64,000 bases of DNA from positions 1 through 64,000 of the forward strand of contig JADJEZ010000005.1 of NCBI GenBank assembly GCA_016708825.1, given 5' to 3'. The notes under the pieces are model-generated. The model was not told the origin of the DNA. It saw nothing but the letters and a program-made list of their open reading frames with translations, and ran no database searches. Below, in pieces: positions 18,614-26,733 of the stretch. The translations under genes and the position numbers were made by a program. Source of the stretch: Betaproteobacteria bacterium (GTDB lineage: Bacteria > Pseudomonadota > Gammaproteobacteria > Burkholderiales > Usitatibacteraceae). Numbering within the stretch: position 1 is the stretch's first letter; the number at the start of each line of letters is the position of its first letter.

Positions 18614-19138
18614 ATGCGCAAGGTCCTGCTCATCTTCAGCGAACTCACCGACGGCGACGTCGAGTGGCTCTCCAAGGCGGGCGAGCGCATCCATATGGAG
18701 TCCGGCGCCACGCTCGTGCCGCTGGGCGCGCGCGTCGACACGATCTGGTTCGTGCTGGACGGTGCGCTCTCGGTGCACACGGCCGCCGGCACGCAGCTCG
18801 CCGCCTTGGGCTCCGGCGAAATCATCGGCGAGATGTCGCTCGTCGATCCGGCGCCCACGGCGGTGTCGGTCAAGGTGGCAAGCGATGCGACGCTGCTCAA
18901 GATTTCGGACTCCACGGTGCGCACGAAGCTCGCCGGGGATCCGGCCTTCGCCGCGCGCTTCTACCGGGCCCTGTGCGTGTTCCTCGCAAGCCGCCTGCGC
19001 AGCACGACGCGGCGCATGGGCTACGGCGACGGCGCCGGGGACGAGGACGCGAAGGACGAGCGGACCGACGACCTGCTGGACAACGTCCACCTCGCGGGAG
19101 CGCGCTTCGACCGCATGCTCAAGCAGCTCGCGGGCTGA
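18614..19138 (+). CDS. Cyclic-nucleotide-binding-domain protein of a peptide-export locus
   Basis: 174 residues with one cNMP-binding beta-roll: VDTIWFVLDGALSVHT near 40-55 and GSGEIIGEMSLVDPAPTAVS near 70-90. The arginine that contacts the cyclic phosphate in true cNMP binders is absent (PAPTAV instead of xxRxAx), so nucleotide binding is unlikely. There is no helix-turn-helix; the tail from about 125 is charged and helical. A GGGGAG ribosome site precedes the ATG. Related proteins accompany NHLM-type bacteriocin export operons, which fits the two transporters that follow. I infer a regulatory or scaffold role. Confidence 0.8.
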   Translation: MRKVLLIFSELTDGDVEWLSKAGERIHMESGATLVPLGARVDTIWFVLDGALSVHTAAGTQLAALGSGEIIGEMSLVDPAPTAVSVKVASDATLLKISDSTVRTKLAGDPAFAARFYRALCVFLASRLRSTTRRMGYGDGAGDEDAKDERTDDLLDNVHLAGARFDRMLKQLAG

Positions 19139-19145
19139 AGTCGCC

Positions 19146-19313
19146 ATGGCCGGGCAAGACAGCGCTATCTTCCGCAAGGCCGCGCTCGAGCGCCTCGCCT
19201 CGCCGGAGCGCCTCGATGCGCGGCCGAGCCTGCCGTCCTACCCGCGCAGGCTTTCGGCCGCGCTCGCCGTGCTCGCCGTCGCCGTGATCGCCTTCGCCGC
19301 ATGGCTTCGGTAG
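19146..19313 (+). CDS. 55-residue HlyD-like stub (NHLM secretion protein N-terminus)
   Basis: The sequence IFRKAALERLASPERLD near residues 8-24 resembles the start of the HlyD-family secretion protein found in NHLM bacteriocin loci. One membrane helix follows (LSAALAVLAVAVIAFAAWL, about 36-54). The frame then ends at a TAG, where the whole periplasmic adaptor of some 300 residues would be expected. The last 13 bases overlap the start of the transporter gene, so the short form looks built in and not merely frameshifted. It starts 8 bases after the cNMP gene. Either a minimal membrane anchor or the relic of an internal deletion. Confidence 0.6.
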   Translation: MAGQDSAIFRKAALERLASPERLDARPSLPSYPRRLSAALAVLAVAVIAFAAWLR

Positions 19314-21520
19314 CCGCCGCGTCCGAGACCGCGCCTCCGTCCGCGACAAGTCTCGCGGACACGCCGCTCGCCCGCGTCCCGACCATCCTGCAGCTGGAAG
19401 CCGTCGAGTGCGGCGCCGCCGCGCTCGCGATGGTGCTCGCGCACCACGGCCGCCACGTGCCGCTCGAGGTGCTGCGTTCCGACTGCGGCGTGACCCGCGA
19501 CGGCAGCAAGGCGGGCGGGCTGCTGCGCGCCGCGCGCGGCTATGGCCTCGTGGCGCGCGGGTTCAGGAAGGAGCCGGGCGAGCTCTCCGCGCTTCCGCTT
19601 CCGGCAATCGTCTTCTGGAACTTCAACCACTTCGTCGTCCTCGAGGGATTCCGCGACGGCTTCGCGCACCTGAACGACCCGGCCATGGGAAGCCGCCGCG
19701 TCGATGCGGCGGAATTCGACCAGGGCTTCACCGGCGTGGTCCTCACCTTCGAGCGCGGCCCGGAGTTCAAGCCCGGCGGCAAGGCGCCTTCGGTGCTGCG
19801 CTCGCTCTCGCGGCACCTCGCGGGTTTGGGACCATCTGTTGCGCTCGCCGTGCTCCTCGGCCTCGCCCTCGTGGCACCGGGGCTCGCGCTTCCCTGGCTC
19901 ATGGGGCGGTTCGTGGACGAGGTGCTCGCCGCACGATTGCCAGGAGTCGCGGAGACCCTGATATCGGGCCTCCTTATAGCCGCCCTCGCCCGTGGCGCGC
20001 TCGGCTGGATCCAGGCGCAGGTGCTCACGGAGGCGTTCACGCGCGCGGCCCTTTCCTCCGCGCAACGCTTCTTCGCGCAGGCGCTCGCCCTGCCCATGGA
20101 CTTCTTCGTGCAGCGCTCGCCGGGCGAACTCGCCTCGCGCGTGGCGTTGAACGAGCAGGTGGCCGAGACGGTTTCGGCGGATCTCGCCCACCTCGTCCTC
20201 GACCTCGTCACCGCCGTCTTCTTCCTGGTCCTCATGCTGCGCCTGGACCTGGGCCTCACTGCCCTCGTCGCCGGGTGCCTCGCCTTCGAGCTCATGGCGC
20301 TTCGCGAGGTCAACCGGCGCATGGACGGCATCTCCCAGCGCCTGTCGGTGCAGGCGGGGAAGCTCTCGGGCATGGCCACGGGCGGGCTCTCCAACATCGA
20401 GAGCATCAAGGCCGGCGGGCAGGAAGGCGCGCTCTTCCTCAAGTGGCTGGGCCTGCAGGTGCAGTACGCCAACACCGCGGTGGAATCGCAGCGCGTCTCG
20501 CTCGCCCTCATGCAGGTCCCGTCGATCGCGGGGCTCGTCGCGCAACTGGGCGTGCTGGGGATCGGGGCGATGCGCATCATGGAGGGCGGCTTCAGCGTCG
20601 GCGACCTCGTCGCCTACCAGGTGCTGCTCGCGGGATTCACCGCACCGGTGCACGCGCTCTTCGGAGCGGCGCGCGGCGTGCAGTCCCTGCGCGGCGACAT
20701 GGCGCGGATCGACGACGTGCTGAACCACGCGCCGGAGCCGGGCGTGGTGGTGAACGACAGCCCCGTGAGCGCCGTGTCCGGCGCGCGCCCGCGCTCGCTG
20801 GAATTCCGCGACGTGACCTTCGGCTACGCCAAGGGAGGCCCGCCGCTGGTCGAGGGCTTCTCGCTCAGGATCGAGAACGGCAAGCGCGTGGCACTCGTGG
20901 GCGCCTCGGGGTCGGGCAAGTCGACGCTCGCGCGCCTGGCCGCGGGCCTCTACCGCCCGTGGAGCGGCGAGATCCTCTTCGACGGCCTGCCTCGGGAATC
21001 CTACGTGCGCGACGAACTCGCGCGCGCGGTGGCCTATGTGGACCAGGACGTGGTGCTCTTCGAAGGCAGCGTGCGCGACAACCTCACGATGTGGGACCCG
21101 CTCGCCGAGGACGACATCATCCGCGCCGCCACCCGCCACGCCGCCATCGAGGAGGAGATCGGCGTGCGCGAGGGCGGGCTGGATGCGCCGCTGCAGGAAG
21201 GCGCACGCAACCTCTCCGGCGGGCAGCGCCAGCGCATCGAGATCGCGCGGGCGCTGGCCCGCGGCCCGTCGATCCTCGTGCTGGACGAGGCGACCAGCGC
21301 CCTGGACCCGGCTACCGAGGCGATAGTCGAGGACAACCTGCGCCGGCGCGGCACGACGTGCCTGGTGATCGCGCATCGCCTCTCCACCGTGCGCGACGCC
21401 GACGAGATCCTCGTCCTCGAGAACGGCCGCGTGGTGGAACGCGGCAACCACGAAGCGCTCGCGCGGATCGAGGGCGGGCGCTACGCCGCGCTGGTCGCGG
21501 GCGAATCGGCGGGGACGTGA
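19301..21520 (+). CDS. C39 peptidase-containing ABC transporter (bacteriocin exporter)
   Basis: 739 residues in the canonical order. Residues 1-150 are a C39 cysteine peptidase: TILQLEAVECGAAALAMVL holds the catalytic Cys near 37, and WNFNHFVVLEG the His near 109. Six-helix membrane domain at about 165-460. ATPase: GASGSGKST near 537, LSGGQRQR near 638, Walker B SILVLDEATSA near 655. Such proteins cut double-glycine leaders and export the core. The gene for a matching leader peptide lies 2.2 kb away, convergent. The stop overlaps the next start as TGATG. All three peptidase and ATPase sites appear intact. Confidence 0.9.
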   Translation: MASVAAASETAPPSATSLADTPLARVPTILQLEAVECGAAALAMVLAHHGRHVPLEVLRSDCGVTRDGSKAGGLLRAARGYGLVARGFRKEPGELSALPLPAIVFWNFNHFVVLEGFRDGFAHLNDPAMGSRRVDAAEFDQGFTGVVLTFERGPEFKPGGKAPSVLRSLSRHLAGLGPSVALAVLLGLALVAPGLALPWLMGRFVDEVLAARLPGVAETLISGLLIAALARGALGWIQAQVLTEAFTRAALSSAQRFFAQALALPMDFFVQRSPGELASRVALNEQVAETVSADLAHLVLDLVTAVFFLVLMLRLDLGLTALVAGCLAFELMALREVNRRMDGISQRLSVQAGKLSGMATGGLSNIESIKAGGQEGALFLKWLGLQVQYANTAVESQRVSLALMQVPSIAGLVAQLGVLGIGAMRIMEGGFSVGDLVAYQVLLAGFTAPVHALFGAARGVQSLRGDMARIDDVLNHAPEPGVVVNDSPVSAVSGARPRSLEFRDVTFGYAKGGPPLVEGFSLRIENGKRVALVGASGSGKSTLARLAAGLYRPWSGEILFDGLPRESYVRDELARAVAYVDQDVVLFEGSVRDNLTMWDPLAEDDIIRAATRHAAIEEEIGVREGGLDAPLQEGARNLSGGQRQRIEIARALARGPSILVLDEATSALDPATEAIVEDNLRRRGTTCLVIAHRLSTVRDADEILVLENGRVVERGNHEALARIEGGRYAALVAGESAGT

Positions 21521-23663
21521 TGGCCGACCCCGGGCTCGCCTTCCGCTCGACGACGCTGCCCGGCGCGCTCTCGCTGGTCGCGGGGCCGCTGGGCGTGGAG
21601 GGGCGCGCGCCGGCCACCGACATCACCGACGAGGCGCTCGCCGTGGAGGACGCGGCGACGTCCATCGGCCTGCGCTCGCGGCGCGTGCTGCTCGACGGGC
21701 GCTGGTGGGCCGAGGGCGGCACGCCGATGCTCGCGCGCGTGGCCGAGCGCAGGCGAGTTGCGCGCGAGTACGACGCGGCGCCGGACGGCACGACCGGATG
21801 GGTGGCCCTCATCCCCAAGCCGTTCACCGGTTACCACATGGTGGCACTCGATCCCGCGGGCGGCCCGCCCGTGCACTGGCCCGTCGACGAGGAAACCGCG
21901 CGCCGCCTCGCGCCCTTCGCCTTCGCGTTCCACCGCACTTTCGACCCGCGCCCCCTCGGCACGCGGGATGTCCTGCGCTTCGCCTTCGGGCATGCGCGCG
22001 CGGACATATCCGCGCTGCTCGCCACCGGCCTCGTCGCGGCGCTCATCGGCCTCCTCACGCCGGTGGCCACGGGGCGGCTCATCGACCGCGTGATCCCCGC
22101 GGGTTCGGGCACGATGGCGCTCGCGATCATCGCGGGCCTTGCCGCCGCGGGGCTCGCCGGCATCGTGCTGGAAGTGCTCCGCGCCATCGCGGTGCTGCGC
22201 TTCGAGGCGCGGACCTCGGTGGCGATCCAGGCGGCGGTGCTCGACCGCGTGATCGGAGCGCCGGCGCGCTTCTTCCGCGCCTTCTCCAGCGGCGACCTGG
22301 CGATGCGCCTGGGCGCGGTGAACACCGTCCAGCGCACGGTGACGGGTGCATCCATCGGCGCGTTCGTCGCGGGGATCTTCCTCACCGCGAACTTCGCATT
22401 GATGCTCGCCTACAGCACGACGCTCTCGATCGCCGCGCTGGGCGTGGTCGCGGTGACGGCGATCCTGTCGGCGGCCCTCGGCATCGCGCGGCTCTCGCTC
22501 GGGCGGCGCATCGAGGCTGCCGACGGCAAGCTCTCGGCGATGTCCTTCGAGTACTTCGCGGGGATCGCGAAGCTTCGCGCTGCGGCGGCGGAGTCGCGCG
22601 CGTTCTCGAACTGGCTCGCGCGCTACCGCGACTTCCGGGAACTCAATCGCCGCAGCGCGTGGCTCTCGAACCTGGAGTCCGTGCTGCTCTCGATCCTGCA
22701 GCCGGCTGCTGCGACCTCATCCTCTACCTTGCCTGGCGGCTCGCGGAGAGCCCGGCCGCGCAGGCGCTCACGGTCGGCCAATTCGTCGCCTTCCAGGCGG
22801 CGATGTTCGGCTTGCTCGCGGGCGTGCACGGCGTGGTCTCCACGGGGCTCGACCTGGCCGCCCTCGCCCCGGTGTGGGAGCGCGCCAAGCCCATCCTCGA
22901 GACGCCTCCGGAGGACGGCGTGCGCGGCAAGATCCGCCACGACCCGCAAGGCGCGATCGATTTCGTGGGCGTCACCTTCGCCTATCCCGACGGGCCGCCC
23001 GTGCTCCACGACATCGACCTGTCGATCCGGCCGGGGGAATTCGTCGCGATCGTGGGGCCCAGCGGCTCGGGCAAGTCGACCCTGCTGCGGCTGCTGCTGG
23101 GGTTCGAGTTCCCCGGGCCCGGCACGGTGCGCTACGACGGCCGCGTGCTGCAGGCCCTGGACCTGAAGGCGCTGCGCTCGCACATCGGCACGGTGCTCCA
23201 GGGCGGGCGCCTGTGGGCGGGCGACATCCTGACCAACATCGTGGGTGCGACGAGCCTCAACGTGGACGACGCGTGGGCGGCGGCGCGCGCGGCGGGGCTT
23301 GCCGCGGACATCGAGGCGATGCCCATGGGCATGTACACGCTGGTGGGCGAGGGGGTGAGCACGCTCTCCGGCGGGCAGCGCCAGCGCGTGCTGATCGCCC
23401 GCGCCCTGGTGGGCCGGCCGCGCATCCTGCTGCTGGACGAGGCGACGAGCGCGCTCGACAACCTGTCGCAGGCGACGGTGCTGGAAAGCCTCGAGGGATC
23501 GGACGCGACGCGCGTGGTCATCGCGCACCGGCTGTCGACGGTGCGCAACGCGGATCGAATCGTGGTGTTGGAGCGGGGCCGGATCGCCCAGCAGGGGACG
23601 TTCCGGGAACTGGCCGCCGCGCCCGGCCCCTTCGCCGCGATGCTTGCGCGGCAGGTGGCCTGA
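21520..23663 (+). CDS. Second ABC transporter of the pair, one frameshift
   Basis: About 714 residues after correcting one frame change near 22705, where one base seems to be missing. Residues 1-165 form an extra N-terminal region without peptidase residues (the NHLM partner transporter has such a domain). The membrane domain covers about 165-440. The ATPase follows: GPSGSGKST near 512, LSGGQRQR near 615, ILLLDEATSA near 640. Before the break the frame reads LSNLESVLLSILQPA, after it CDLILYLAWRLAESPAAQAL, and both fit the family. Probably works as a heterodimer or relay with the C39 transporter. Confidence 0.85.
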
Positions 23664-23681
23664 GCGGCGGCCGGTGACGCC

Positions 23682-23924
23682 TTAGTTCTTCTTCGTCGTC
23701 GCGCCTTCGGCGGACGCGATCTGGGTGCCGGAGAGCGGCGGCTCGCGCTTGCCGGTGACGACGACCTTGTCGAGCTTCACCACTTGCTGCGGCTGCTCGC
23801 GCTTGGCAGTGACGGTGATCTTCTCGAGCTTCACGATCTGCTGGCCGCCGGACACGGAGTCGAGCTGCTGTTCCGAAAGTTCGTCCTCAGGCTTGGTGAC
23901 GGGCTTCTGGTCTTTGTTTGTCAT
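23682..23924 (-). CDS. Double-glycine leader peptide with two TonB-box-like core repeats
   Basis: 80 residues, with a near-perfect GAGGAGG ribosome site. Residues 15-27, ELSEQQLDSVSGG, are a textbook double-glycine leader: Leu -12, Ser -11, Leu -7, Val -4, Gly -2, Gly -1. The C39 transporter encoded opposite should cut after Gly27. The 53-residue core opens with two 18-residue repeats, QQIVKLEKITVTAKREQP and QQVVKLDKVVVTGKREPP (12 of 18 identical). Each resembles the N-terminal TonB-box/plug-start of TonB-dependent receptors (xEKVVVTGKR). A Ser/Thr/Lys tail follows. There are no cysteines, so neither disulfides nor lanthionines. Function unknown. Confidence 0.8.
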   Translation of the reverse strand: MTNKDQKPVTKPEDELSEQQLDSVSGGQQIVKLEKITVTAKREQPQQVVKLDKVVVTGKREPPLSGTQIASAEGATTKKN

Positions 23925-23979
23925 GACACCTCCTCGACTGGGTCCTCATTCGGGCCGGACCCTGGGGCCCGGTGGAAAA

Positions 23980-24001
23980 CACGATATCACACGACATCGT
24001 G
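23980..24001. promoter_or_regulatory. Inverted repeat upstream of the leader peptide gene
   Basis: CACGAT-N10-ATCGTG, about 56-77 bases before the peptide start. On the minus strand the left half also forms CACGATGTCGTG. Spacing suits an operator overlapping the promoter. The regulator is unknown. Confidence 0.4.
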
Positions 24002-24056
24002 AGCACAGGTTACCGGCAGGGGGTATCCGGTGCACGCGCCGAATACGCGGCCCGGT

Positions 24057-24072
24057 TGTGGAATATTCCACA
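24057..24072. promoter_or_regulatory. Perfect 16-base palindrome TGTGGAATATTCCACA
   Basis: Uninterrupted palindrome between the YwiC-like gene (stop at 24080) and the leader peptide gene, 133 bases upstream of the latter. It stands out as AT-rich against its surroundings. It is consistent with binding by a dimeric regulator; no candidate protein is evident nearby. Confidence 0.45.
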
Positions 24073-24079
24073 TAACTTT

Positions 24080-24847
24080 TCAGGAGGCGGCCGAGAGCAG
24101 GGCCACGGCGAGCGCGTTGGCGGCCACGAGGGACCACCCCAAGTGCTTGAGTTTGCGGGGAGAAATGGCCAATCGGTTGACCACCACCACGCTCGCCAAG
24201 GGCAGGCACGCGGCGAGCGCCACGGCTCGCGTGCCGGGGTGCGCATACGCGACGACCAGCGCCGCGAGCAGTGCAAGTCGTGCCGCCCACGGGGCCGCCG
24301 CTACCACCCAAGGCGTGGCGCCGGTGACGCGCGACTTGATCGCGTGGACCGAAAGGGTGGCGACCACCGTCACCGCGAACCACATCACGGGCGGGCCCCA
24401 GAGGAGTGATCCGGTCACGCCCCCCGCGGCGGCCACGGGAAGGTGCATCGCGGAGAACGCGGCGCCGGCGACCACTTCGCCGGGAAGGGTCTTCAGGTTT
24501 TTCGAAAGCACCACCGGCACGAGACCGGTTGCGAAGACTGCGGGCACGAGGGCGAGCCAGCGTGTTTCGGGTGATGCCAACCACATGGCCGCGATTCCTG
24601 CGACCGCGCCCAGGCCACCCAGGATCGCGAGCTGCCGTCGCGCGGGCACGGCAAGTTCCTCCTGGAGACGTTTGCCGCGGGCACCCAGGAGCACGACGAG
24701 CGGTTCGTTCGCGACGAAGAGCAGGACCGCGGCGGCCGCGAAGAGCCACGAGGCCACGCCGGGGGCGCCGAGCACGAGGCCGGATAGCAGGGGAAAACCG
24801 AGTTCGGCGTAGGCGCCGTGTTCGCGGGGGAGGAGGCGGGTGTTCAC
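24080..24847 (-). CDS. YwiC-like integral membrane protein
   Basis: 255 residues, almost entirely hydrophobic, about eight predicted helices. The opening NTRLLPREHGAYAELGFPLL is the signature of the YwiC-like family, and a conserved NEPLVVLLGARGKR loop lies near residue 50. The family's function is unknown; it has a distant look of UbiA-type prenyltransferases but lacks their paired Asp motifs. I choose the GTG at 24847 because the signature begins right there. A longer frame to 24949 would run through the divergent promoter region and adds an unrelated, charged N-terminus. Confidence 0.75.
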   Translation of the reverse strand: MNTRLLPREHGAYAELGFPLLSGLVLGAPGVASWLFAAAAVLLFVANEPLVVLLGARGKRLQEELAVPARRQLAILGGLGAVAGIAAMWLASPETRWLALVPAVFATGLVPVVLSKNLKTLPGEVVAGAAFSAMHLPVAAAGGVTGSLLWGPPVMWFAVTVVATLSVHAIKSRVTGATPWVVAAAPWAARLALLAALVVAYAHPGTRAVALAACLPLASVVVVNRLAISPRKLKHLGWSLVAANALAVALLSAAS

Positions 24848-24955
24848 GGGGAGACGATACCGGTTTGGCCGTGGGAAGCTTTCGATTGCGTCAATCCAGG
24901 CTTGCCGCACAGGTTTCCGCAATCCCCGTTCAATCTCCTCCGCTATCATCGCCCC

Positions 24956-26147
24956 ATGACCTTTCCGCGGCCGTTGCAGTGGCTCCTGCGAACAGTCGCC
25001 GCGGCGACAGGCCTCTTCCTCCTCACTTCACTGGCAGTCCTCGCCACCTGGATGTGGCGTGGTGGCATTGAGGGAGGCCTCACCGCCGCCTGGCGCCTCG
25101 CGCAGCACGGCACCACCACGGTCGACGACTTCCGCCTCTACCCTTCGCGAACCCTCGAACCCGCCCCGTCGCCGTTTCCCTTCAGCGACCGCACGCGCAA
25201 TGCCGCAGAGCCCCCGCCGGTCGAGAGCGCGCCGGGACGAAGCGTCACGGTGTCGCAACTCGTCTCCAGCACCGAGACCCTCGCGCTCCTCGTGGTGAAG
25301 GACGACGCCATCGTCCTGGAGCGCTACGCCTCGGGGCACGGCGCCTCCACGCCCTCGCAGTACTTCTCCGTCACCAAGTCGATCTTGGCAACCCTCGTCG
25401 GCATGGCGGTGGACGACGGGCTCATCGGCTCCATCGACCAGCCGGTGACGGATTACGTTCCGGAACTCGCGGCGCACGGATTCGCTGCGGTGAAGCTGCG
25501 GCACCTCGCCGACATGACTTCCGGCATCGACTACGCCGAGAACGACAACCCCTTCGGCCTGCACGTGCTGATGAACTACACCTCGGACCTGCCGCGGATG
25601 CTCCTGGATTTGCGAATGCGGGCGACGCCGGGGGAGAAGCTCGAATACAAGTCGGGCGACGCGGCGTTGCTCTCCCTGGTGCTGCAGCGCGCACTCGGCA
25701 AGACGCCCATCGCCGACTACACGGGCGCACGCCTGTGGGGCGCGCTCGGCATGGAGCACGAAGGCATCTGGTCCCTCGACCGCGAAGGCGGGATGGAAAA
25801 GGCGTGGTGCTGCCTGGCCGGCACGGCGCGCGATCTCGCGAAGATCGGCCGGCTGCACCTGGGCCACGGGCGGGTGGCGGGCAAGCGCGTGCTCGCCGAC
25901 CGTTGGGTGGAGGAAGCGACAAGAGCGCTCCCGCCGGCGCAGGCAGGCGCGTGGGGTTACGCGTTTTCCCTGGTGGCGGCCGGAGCGCGCGGGTGGCGAA
26001 TACCTGGCCACCGGCAAGGACGGGCAGTTTCTCTTCATCGACCCGGCCCGCAACGTCGTCATCGTGCGGCTGGGCCGCGGCGACGGCGACATGACGATGA
26101 CCGCCTGGACCGCCGTCTTCCGAAGCCTCGCCCGCCACGCCTGGTGA
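24956..26147 (+). CDS. Serine hydrolase (class C beta-lactamase family), one frameshift
   Basis: About 396 residues after correcting one extra base near 25990. One N-terminal membrane anchor (about residues 8-33), so the domain is periplasmic. The catalytic SxxK is in QYFSVTKSILATLVG near 140. YAENDNPFG near 197 may supply the second motif, and HLADMTSGIDY is typical of this family. After the break the correct frame reads EYLATGKDGQFLFIDPARNV, where GKDG replaces the KTG box, and ends at TGA 26147. Likely a peptidase or esterase; true beta-lactamase activity is not implied. Divergent from the YwiC-like gene. Confidence 0.85.
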
Positions 26148-26160
26148 GGCGGGACGCGAG

Positions 26161-26679
26161 CTACTCCTTCCGGATGAACTTGCCCGAGCGGCCGTCGATG
26201 ATCGTCGCCTTCGTGTCCTCCACGCTGCCGAAGACGTTCCAGTAGGGGCCTTCCCGCTTCGTGCGCGTGTACATCGTGTGCAGCGTCATCATCGACGGGG
26301 CCTTCATCTGGAGCCCGTTGGCCTTCGCTTGCGCGACCGCCTTCGTGCTGTCGATGAACTCCGCGTCCAGCCGATCGCGCAGGCCCGCCGAAGTCTCGAG
26401 CGTCCGGTCGACCTTGCCGCCCTTCACGTCCACGCGGTAGCCGCGCTTCGACTGGGGCGAGTGGAAGAGGTAGGCCCATTTGTCCGCGGTGCCGTCCGCG
26501 TTTCCGGAGAGCGTCATGACCTGGACGAGGATGGCGTCGGGCTTCCACGTGAGCGATTGCGCCTGGGCCTGCGCAAGCCCGGCCTTCGCGCCCGCGCCGG
26601 CGGCCATCGCGATGGGAAGAAAGAACGACACCGCCAGGGCGGCGGCGATCGCGAACCGGCTTTTTCGATTCCACTGCAT
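26161..26679 (-). CDS. Secreted hypothetical protein
   Basis: 172 residues with a clear signal peptide (RFAIAAALAVSFFLPIAMA), so it should be periplasmic. The ATG at 26679 has AAAGGAG upstream; an in-frame start 48 bases earlier would spoil the signal peptide. The mature part is a mixed alpha/beta sequence (KWAYLFHSPQSKRGYRVDVK, ATIIDGRSGKFIRKE) with no motif I recognise. It converges with the serine hydrolase. Function unknown. Confidence 0.75.
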   Translation of the reverse strand: MQWNRKSRFAIAAALAVSFFLPIAMAAGAGAKAGLAQAQAQSLTWKPDAILVQVMTLSGNADGTADKWAYLFHSPQSKRGYRVDVKGGKVDRTLETSAGLRDRLDAEFIDSTKAVAQAKANGLQMKAPSMMTLHTMYTRTKREGPYWNVFGSVEDTKATIIDGRSGKFIRKE

Positions 26680-26733
26680 GGCGGCTCCTTTTCTGCCGGG
26701 CCGCGCGCTGCGGCCGTTGAAGGACATGCCGCC

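Noticed and set aside
24848..24949. Longer start for the YwiC-like protein at 24949
   Set aside because: The added residues are charged, not family-like, and would occupy the promoter of the divergent serine hydrolase.
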